Shown here piece by piece: positions 13,539 through 18,980 of a stretch of DNA of 18,980 nt. The notes beneath the pieces were generated by a model. It had not been told where the DNA came from. It was given only the letters and a program-made list of their open reading frames with translations, and did no database searches. Numbering within the stretch: the first letter of the stretch is position 1; every line of letters starts with the position of its first letter. Source of the stretch: DASPKW01 sp038244055. GTDB taxonomy: Bacteria; Planctomycetota; Phycisphaerae; Tepidisphaerales; Tepidisphaeraceae. The position numbers and the translations under genes were made by a program. Location: contig JBBRTW010000091.1 of assembly GCA_038244055.1 (NCBI GenBank), forward strand, positions 1 to 18,980, in the 5' to 3' direction.

Positions 13539-16220
13539 TCACTCCTCGACCTCGACGTCTGCTTCCACTTCCGCTTCCGCCTCGATTTCGGTTTGCAATT
13601 CTTGGATGGCGGCGCGAAGCGGGTCGTAAATCGCGATCTCCTGGCCCAGGATCTCGAAGCTGACAGCCAGAGTGTATCGGGCGGTGGTGTCGGGGTCGCG
13701 GCTCCAGCCTTGGTGCCCCACGACGGCAATGCAGAAGTGGTCGGGGAGCGCATTAGATTTCACCGTCGCCCAATCCTTCTGCACGGTGCCGGCGTTACGT
13801 CTGGTGTTGCGGATAAAGCCGGCATTCGGGTTTTCATGGAGAGTCCAGGGGAGCACCGACGTTTCAGCCGTTTCAGTGTCGTTGCCATCTTCCTTCAGGG
13901 CTCGACCACGAAAGACGTTTAGGGGCTCATCGAGCTTGCTGCTCTTCCAATCAACCCACGTCGACAGATAGCGGCGGAGGTGACGCCGCGTGCGACGGGG
14001 TTGGGCGACATACGAAAGCGTCACGTCGATGCGGATGTCGAAATCGTCCCCGGGGCGGCGGAGTGACTCGGGGATTGGCACCTGGTAGATGTGACACTCG
14101 CGGGCCTTGATTGAGATTTCGCCACTGGTAATCAGCGTGGTTCGGTGGTCGTTGTTCGCCGTGGCCCGGGACTCGTCCGGGATGCCGAAGCCGATGAGCC
14201 GAATCACCTGAGCCAGTTGTTCGAGCAATTGCGTCCGGCGCGCTTGGTCGCGGCGTGGGTTGAGCCCGCGAACCTCGGTGAGCAGAGCGTCGGCCCACAG
14301 GGGCCAGCGTGCCGATTGCACGATGAGGGCGCGGTACAGAAGCGCCGGCTCGTCGGGCAGGATCGATTGCAATTGGGCCGCGATGCGCGCCACCTTCGGA
14401 GCGGCGAAGGATGTCCCAACCTGGTCGCGGTCGAACGCTGGGCCGGGCGGAAACATGGTGGATCGCACCAATTCCGGGCAGGCAGAAGCAATGCGACCGC
14501 CGACCTGGACATCGGGCGGATTGCTCTCGGTGCGAATACCGTCGCCACCGTACTCAACGACTTCGGGCTTGATGATGTTCCAGATTCCCGGGCCCGTACG
14601 GGTGAAGGCCGAAGGTTGGCCAGCCTCCCGGGCGAAGGTCTGCCACACGCCCACTTCGAGCGCGCCGTACGCCACCGAACCCACGGTTAAAGCCTGGAGG
14701 CTCTGGCCCGGATTGGCGACGCGACAGGACGGCTCGCATAAGTAATCGGGATAGGGGCGGTCGGCGGTGAGATGATCGGTGATTCCGATGAACGGCGCTG
14801 GCGCCGACGGAGGCAGGTTGCCCGCGCTCTGCACCACGAGCACGTCATAGTCGGCGGAAATCGAGTCGATCTCGGCGGCCCACGAGGACATATAACGGGT
14901 GCGGCAGTAGCCGTCCGCATTGATGGAATGGTTGAAAATGCGGGTTGCCCGCGGGCCAAGATGAAAGTGCTCAACGGCATTACGGATGGCCGCAGGTGGG
15001 AACAACTCCTCCGGCATGCGCGAGTTCTCATTCAAAACGCGGGCGTTCTGAATCCAGAATGGGAGTTGGGGCGAGCCTTCTTTGGCGACGGTTTCGCCGT
15101 AAAGAACGGCCCCGGCCACGCGAGTGCCGTGTCCGGCCGGACGGACATAATCGGCAACGTCGGTCGCGTCTTGACCAGGGAGGAAACAAAGGGACGTTTC
15201 CCGGTCAATCGCTGAGCGAAGAAGCACATGCTGCTCTTGAATGCCGCTATCGATCACGCAAACGGTGGCGGCGTTCGCGTCCGGCGGTGTGGGCGTGGCC
15301 CCGCGGAGAGGCTGAGCGGCCCCTTTTGCTGTCAGTTGTGGGAGGGCGATGTCGTCCGGTTCGACCACCTCGAAGATGTACGGGTAATTGAGGACGAAAT
15401 CCTTCAAGCCTTTGCCGCTGATCTTCAGGCGGATGGTAAAGCTGTCGGGCAGCACGGCAGCGCCTGACGCGGCACCGTCGATGAAGTGCAGGATCTCGGC
15501 CTGATAAAAGTTGATGAACCCGTGGATCTCATCTTCGCGAACGAGTTTCACCTCGTCCCAGGCGTTGTAAGTGTCTGTGCGGGCTTGGGCCCACTCGCTC
15601 TGCTTGCGCGCCCAGTCGGCGTCGCTGTCACGCTTCCCCCGTTTGGGCGGCGTGGGGATATCCTGAGTGCCGGTGCAGGCAATGCCGATGTCCACGACCC
15701 AGGTCTGGGCATCTTCAATGGTTGGCCACGCTGCCAGCAATCTTTCGGACAAGATGCGCTGTAGTCGGTCGCCCTGATTGGGGTCGTCGAAAAGTCGATG
15801 GATGGATGCGACCGAGCCGGCCCCATGCACCTGCACGGCAAAAGCAGTGACCACCTGGACGAACGCCGTGAGCTGAATGTCTTCCGAGGCAACGATGACG
15901 AAGCCTTCCTCCTGCTCCGCGACGATCTCAAAGGCGAACTTCTCTCGCAGTACGTCCAGGTCGAGGTTAGGGTCGACCTGGAGCAGGATGGGCATTCCGT
16001 GTGGGATGACAGGGAGGTTCTGCGCCTGGCGTAGTGTTTGGGCGGTCTGCCAGTTCGTGGAAAGTGCCTGCGAAGCGGCTCGAAGGGAATTGGCATGCGC
16101 CACCGTCGCATTTTTGTTGGCACGGGTTTGGGGCGAGGGGGTGCCGCCGCCGTACAGGCGGGCCTGGCCTTGATAGCGGAGTAATAGCGGAAGGTGTTCG
16201 AAATTGTGCGTGCCGGGCAT
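13539..16220 (-). CDS. ietS: Cytoplasmic S8 subtilisin-like protease (IetS-like)
   Basis: The 893-residue protein has no signal peptide. Residues 1-300 are an N-terminal domain beginning with the group's short motif ARLYGGGTPSPQTRANK and a regulatory/adaptor-like region. The S8 catalytic core follows with the complete triad: Asp324 in VCVIDSG, His364 in GHGTRVAGA and Ser604 in GTSFAAPKVA; the oxyanion Asn lies in VVQSAGN. About 200 further residues form a C-terminal domain, ending in an acidic tail (IEAEAEVEADVEVEE). It follows the ATPase gene by six bases with GGGGGA upstream of the ATG, so translation is probably coupled. In IetAS systems the protease is thought to be the toxic effector restrained or triggered by the ATPase; that role here follows from family and gene order. 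Confidence 0.88.
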   Translation of the reverse strand: MPGTHNFEHLPLLLRYQGQARLYGGGTPSPQTRANKNATVAHANSLRAASQALSTNWQTAQTLRQAQNLPVIPHGMPILLQVDPNLDLDVLREKFAFEIVAEQEEGFVIVASEDIQLTAFVQVVTAFAVQVHGAGSVASIHRLFDDPNQGDRLQRILSERLLAAWPTIEDAQTWVVDIGIACTGTQDIPTPPKRGKRDSDADWARKQSEWAQARTDTYNAWDEVKLVREDEIHGFINFYQAEILHFIDGAASGAAVLPDSFTIRLKISGKGLKDFVLNYPYIFEVVEPDDIALPQLTAKGAAQPLRGATPTPPDANAATVCVIDSGIQEQHVLLRSAIDRETSLCFLPGQDATDVADYVRPAGHGTRVAGAVLYGETVAKEGSPQLPFWIQNARVLNENSRMPEELFPPAAIRNAVEHFHLGPRATRIFNHSINADGYCRTRYMSSWAAEIDSISADYDVLVVQSAGNLPPSAPAPFIGITDHLTADRPYPDYLCEPSCRVANPGQSLQALTVGSVAYGALEVGVWQTFAREAGQPSAFTRTGPGIWNIIKPEVVEYGGDGIRTESNPPDVQVGGRIASACPELVRSTMFPPGPAFDRDQVGTSFAAPKVARIAAQLQSILPDEPALLYRALIVQSARWPLWADALLTEVRGLNPRRDQARRTQLLEQLAQVIRLIGFGIPDESRATANNDHRTTLITSGEISIKARECHIYQVPIPESLRRPGDDFDIRIDVTLSYVAQPRRTRRHLRRYLSTWVDWKSSKLDEPLNVFRGRALKEDGNDTETAETSVLPWTLHENPNAGFIRNTRRNAGTVQKDWATVKSNALPDHFCIAVVGHQGWSRDPDTTARYTLAVSFEILGQEIAIYDPLRAAIQELQTEIEAEAEVEADVEVEE

Positions 16221-16226
16221 TGAGGA

Positions 16227-17216
16227 TCATCCCCCGTTCACAGGGCGGTCGCCGCGCCGAATCTCGGCGATGGTTTGCTCAAGGTGCGTTTGGTTGACGG
16301 TCCTGCGGCCGCCGAGGATGGCGAGTTTCGCTGCGTCCTGAGCGACCTTTACGGTCATCGCGGCAGAATAACCGCTGAGGCTGGTGACGATCCGCTTCCA
16401 GTCGATCTTTTCATCGAGCGTGACGCCGGACAAGGTGAGTTGCAGCAACCGCGAAATCTCTTCGGGGCCTGGTGGGGGAACCTGGAAAACGTCATCGAAC
16501 CGGCGGAACAAAGCCGGATCGAGGGAGTCCTCGATATTCGTCGTGGCGACGAGAAGCCCGGGGGCGTCGTATTCCTCCATCAACTGGAGCAGGGAATTCA
16601 CGATGCGCGACGCCTCGCCGATGTCTTTCGCGTTCGTGCGCGAGCGGGCAATGAAGTCGCATTCGTCCAACAGGAGGACACAGGGCTTCTCCTTGGCTGC
16701 GGCAAAGAGGGTTCGGAGGTTGGACGCCGACTCACCGAAGTACGAGGAGATCAACGCGTCGAACCGCACCTTCATCAGTGGCAGGCCCGTATTCCAAGCC
16801 AAACGCTTGGCGCCCAGCGACTTCCCACAGCCGGGGGCACCGTAAAGGAGGATGGTCTTGCGTGGCCGCAGGCCGTACACCCCGAGCCGTTCGCGCGCCG
16901 CGTACTCGCTTTCGATGCGGGCAAATCGCTCTTCGGTTGCCGGGGGAAGCACCATGTGGTGTTCGAGCGTTTCCTGCGGAAGGATGGTGGCGAGGGATTC
17001 TCCATGCCGGCGGCTTAGGGGTAGCTCGCTAAGCGTCGGCGCATGCATCTTCCGAGAGGACTTGGGGCGGCTGAGGATGGAATCCAACTGGTCGGCGAGT
17101 TTGTCGTGGCCGGTGCGACGCTCGGCATCGACGATTTTGCGCGCGAGCTGAGTGAGGTCGCCGGGAGAACCGTCGGCGATGGCACGAACCAGACGTTTTA
17201 GGATCTCAGCATTCAT
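16227..17216 (-). CDS. ietA: AAA+ ATPase (IetA-like)
   Basis: The 329-residue protein has a helical N-terminus (MNAEILKRLVRAIADGSPGD), a linker, and one AAA+ module: Walker A GAPGCGKS (residues 126-133, Lys132), Walker B LLLDECD (Asp184-Glu185), sensor 1 in LLVATTNIED, and the FRRFDD arginine-finger region. The C-terminal lid follows (YSAAMTVKVAQDAAKLAIL). It resembles the small FtsH/spastin-type ATPases paired with subtilases. ATG at 17216 was preferred to an upstream start at 17297 because of AGGA about 10 bases before it and because homology-like sequence begins there; the longer form would run into the preceding regulator gene. The ATPase is probably the sensor or antidote of the protease encoded downstream. 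The pair is described as a plasmid-stability toxin-antitoxin module (ietA/ietS of an Agrobacterium Ti plasmid) and as an anti-phage system. Confidence 0.88.
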   Translation of the reverse strand: MNAEILKRLVRAIADGSPGDLTQLARKIVDAERRTGHDKLADQLDSILSRPKSSRKMHAPTLSELPLSRRHGESLATILPQETLEHHMVLPPATEERFARIESEYAARERLGVYGLRPRKTILLYGAPGCGKSLGAKRLAWNTGLPLMKVRFDALISSYFGESASNLRTLFAAAKEKPCVLLLDECDFIARSRTNAKDIGEASRIVNSLLQLMEEYDAPGLLVATTNIEDSLDPALFRRFDDVFQVPPPGPEEISRLLQLTLSGVTLDEKIDWKRIVTSLSGYSAAMTVKVAQDAAKLAILGGRRTVNQTHLEQTIAEIRRGDRPVNGG

Positions 17217-17244
17217 CGGTTGGTTTCCTGCACGTCCGTTGTCG

Positions 17245-17511
17245 TCACGAGCGTGCCTCCACTGGTTTACGCAAGTCCGTTTTGCGTTTCCGGCCACTCT
17301 GACGTTCCAGCATGTAGCGCCAGCCGCCGGGCCTCTTGGCCGCGCGAACGTCGTGCCCTCGCTCCCGCAGCGCCGTCAGATCGCGTGAAACCGTTGGAAT
17401 GGAGACACCGAGTTCCTCAGCGATCATCGGCGTCGAATAACCGCCAGAACGCACAAGCCGAAGCACGGCGTCAAGGCGTTGTTCGATATCGAGGGAACGT
17501 TGGTAAAGCAT
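17245..17511 (-). CDS. Small DeoR-type HTH transcriptional regulator
   Basis: The 88-residue protein is almost entirely one winged-helix domain: SLDIEQRLDAVLRLVRSGGY, then the helix-turn-helix MIAEELGVSIPTVSRDLTAL at residues 29-48, and a wing (RPGGWRYMLE). The C-terminus is basic (RKRKTDLRKPVEARS). There is no ligand domain, unlike DeoR or WYL regulators, so it may be a constitutive repressor or respond by its level. GGAGG lies 9 bases before the ATG. It starts the operon, with ietA following after 28 bases, and the inverted repeat at 17542-17562 upstream is a natural binding site. It could also function as an inactivated fragment of a larger WYL-type regulator, but the domain looks complete. 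Confidence 0.8.
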   Translation of the reverse strand: MLYQRSLDIEQRLDAVLRLVRSGGYSTPMIAEELGVSIPTVSRDLTALRERGHDVRAAKRPGGWRYMLERQSGRKRKTDLRKPVEARS

Positions 17512-17541
17512 GTCGATGGGCCTCCAGTTGGCCGTCCCGTG

Positions 17542-17562
17542 GTCTATCGGCTAATGATAGAC
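17542..17562 (-). promoter_or_regulatory. Candidate operator (perfect 7-7-7 inverted repeat) and -10 region
   Basis: GTCTATC and GATAGAC are perfect arms separated by seven bases. On the minus strand the left arm and spacer contain TATCAT, which can serve as a -10 box, with a poor -35 (GTGCAA) 17 bases upstream. The site ends 31 bases before the HTH gene start, so bound regulator would block its own promoter. Confidence 0.6.
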
Positions 17563-17650
17563 TTATTGGTGACGGATTGCACTCCCGGAGGCTGAAATTA
17601 TGCACTGCCGAGTCAACGGCGGAACCTCCCTTTCGGCAGGTCGGTCGCAT

Positions 17651-18820
17651 CTAATCCGGCAGCAGACGGGCCATCTGCTCGCCGACCATCTTGGACAGCA
17701 GAAATCGCGCGACGGCATGCAACGCCCATTCGGGGATGGACGCGTTGGTGAGGATCAGGACGGTGACGTCGTATTGCGGCAGGGTGACCTTGACGTGCCG
17801 GAAGCCGGCGTCGCTGCCTTGACTCACGTGCAAAAGGGTGCCCTCGAACTCGGTGACGTACACACCCATGCCGCGAGGTGTCGCCGCGCCCGATCGCAGG
17901 CGGCCAGGCGAAAACATCAAGTGAATCGATTCAGGGCTGAGTACGTTGTTCTTCGTGGCGAGGCTACGGTGGAGCCGGGTCAAATCGTGCAAGGAGGAGC
18001 AAACACCGCCGTCCCCGACCGTGGGCGTCCCCGGCCCGTGCTCGACAAGCCCCTTCGAGGTACGGCAATACGCTCTGGCCAATCCTGGAACTGCGTTCAA
18101 CTCGGCATCGAGCACGCGTGCCCCCTCCAGCACCCACTCTGACAATATCACCCCATGAGAGATGAAAGGCAGTTCCTCCCCTTTCACGCAGCATCGCTCC
18201 CACAAATCAATAGACCATGCGCCATCGCCAGCAAAGTGCGGCAAAAGATCACCATCAATCGGAAAGGTAATCGTGTAGAGTTTGTGTACGATCTGACACA
18301 AGACACTCATCGCAAAGGCTTTCCCGTCAACAGAATGAAGCACCAGAAAATTATGCTCCAACGTGTTCGGACAGTCCCCCATGCCATTCATGCCGATCAA
18401 TCGCACAGACCGCTGTAACCCTCGAAACTGTTTCTTGGCATCTCCAGTTTGATCGTTGTAAAAGCCAGCTAGTTTCCGCCGAATAAAATCACCGCTCTTG
18501 CTGAAAGTCCACCTGTACCCAAAGATGCTCCACAAAACGAGAAATGCCGTTTTATAGAGGCAGCCATTTACGTCTGATGTGCAGGCGAGCACTTCCCCTT
18601 GAAAGACAATCTGAGTTTCGTGCGGAATAATTGCATCGTCCCCAACCTTCAATCTATACCTACCGAGAATGTTTCCATCATGGAGCATGACCGTATATTT
18701 GTATGGGGTCTTTTGGGGATCTCCCATGCCCGAATACGACGACGACGCACTGAGTGACGTTCTCGACGAACTCACTGATATCAATGACTCTGATGAGTAG
18801 GTCTTTAACAAACCCTCCAC
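17651..18820 (-). CDS. Chimeric protein: unknown N-terminal half fused to C-terminal part of a beta-lactamase-like serine hydrolase
   Basis: The frame encodes 389 residues from a GTG start; an ATG 31 codons in (18727) is an alternative because residues 1-30 are Ser-rich and of low quality. Residues about 40-225 are not recognised; they contain FLVLWSIFGYRWTFSKSGDF and LEHNFLVLHSVDGKAFAMSV and look like a folded soluble protein. From about residue 234 (ARVLDAELNAVPGLARAYC) the sequence matches the C-terminal region of class C beta-lactamase/transpeptidase-like hydrolases: PTVGDGGVCSSLHDLTRLHR, LSPESIHLMFSPGRL, VSQGSDAGFRHVKV (where the family has HxGxxxGF) and YDVTVLILTN. The SxxK and YxN active-site motifs of the enzyme are absent. 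The 5' half is clearly AT-richer than the rest of the window (25 G+C in the 60 bases 18241-18300). The hydrolase piece is therefore non-catalytic, and the whole is probably a recombination product. Confidence 0.6.
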   Translation of the reverse strand: MEGLLKTYSSESLISVSSSRTSLSASSSYSGMGDPQKTPYKYTVMLHDGNILGRYRLKVGDDAIIPHETQIVFQGEVLACTSDVNGCLYKTAFLVLWSIFGYRWTFSKSGDFIRRKLAGFYNDQTGDAKKQFRGLQRSVRLIGMNGMGDCPNTLEHNFLVLHSVDGKAFAMSVLCQIVHKLYTITFPIDGDLLPHFAGDGAWSIDLWERCCVKGEELPFISHGVILSEWVLEGARVLDAELNAVPGLARAYCRTSKGLVEHGPGTPTVGDGGVCSSLHDLTRLHRSLATKNNVLSPESIHLMFSPGRLRSGAATPRGMGVYVTEFEGTLLHVSQGSDAGFRHVKVTLPQYDVTVLILTNASIPEWALHAVARFLLSKMVGEQMARLLPD

Positions 18821-18980
18821 CCCATAACCCCTTACTTAGGAGGTAATTGTTTACCGCCTCCACGCGCAGATCAAGCCTGGCCCCGTGGTGGTGAGAATTC
18901 TTATGACTGGGAGTTGACCGGCTATCCGCCGCCGATCAGCAGGGGTCGCTGTTGCGGCGGCGCCCGCAGGACCTGGCCGA
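18821..18980. other. Window end without a supported gene
   Basis: Short frames only. GC content rises again from about 18880. A gene may start beyond the right edge, but nothing recognisable is visible. Confidence 0.3.

Noticed and set aside
18726..18800. Small acidic plus-strand frame MPEYDDDALSDVLDELTDIN
   Set aside because: Only 24 codons, antisense to the chimeric gene's 5' end, with no clear ribosome binding site.

Overview
The window is about 19 kb of GC-rich DNA that most resembles a planctomycete (Phycisphaerae-like) chromosome. The pointers are a secreted protein with a VPMPAA-type PEP-CTERM-like sorting signal, a secreted hydrolase-like protein with a dockerin repeat, a TMTC-like membrane glycosyltransferase with TPRs, and very dense dispersed simple repeats between and inside genes. 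This assignment is inferred from gene content; there is no rRNA to anchor it.

Left part (1-7200): a TMTC-like membrane glycosyltransferase gene broken by two repeat insertions (42-545 and 502-2271), a convergent STAS-domain anti-sigma-factor antagonist (2374-2727, minus), a Gly-rich secreted PEP-CTERM-like protein (3246-3794) with a good intrinsic terminator, a secreted glycoside-hydrolase-like protein with dockerin (4037-5830), and cdsA (6018-6962). Repeats lie in most gaps: heptamer arrays, an octamer array, long hairpins built on CCTCTCC/GAGAGGG, and hairpins based on GGCTGAAAGCC.

Middle part (7200-11260): a very large GT39-like membrane protein (7207-10302, minus) and an isolated nuoA (10531-10947, minus), separated by a long inverted repeat.

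Right part (11260-18980): a decayed mobile-element mosaic (IS66 tnpC lacking its N-terminus, a 5'-truncated istB, and an inverted coiled-coil piece resembling the missing tnpC N-terminus). It is followed on the same strand by a compact operon transcribed right to left: HTH regulator, AAA+ ATPase, and cytoplasmic S8 subtilisin-like protease. The last two match the IetA/IetS pair, known as a plasmid-stability toxin-antitoxin pair and catalogued as an anti-phage system. A perfect inverted repeat (7-7-7) sits upstream of the regulator and overlaps a possible -10 box. The window closes with a chimeric gene whose AT-richer 5' half codes for an unrecognised domain joined to the C-terminal end of a serine beta-lactamase-like protein. 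Together this looks like an accessory or defence island with mobile-element scars.

Most notable: (a) 7-bp-periodic repeats, one of which lies exactly where two frames of the glycosyltransferase gene overlap, so that loss of one heptamer would join them; (b) the regulated IetAS operon; (c) in-frame palindromic 69-bp repeats inside a membrane protein; (d) the chimeric terminal gene.
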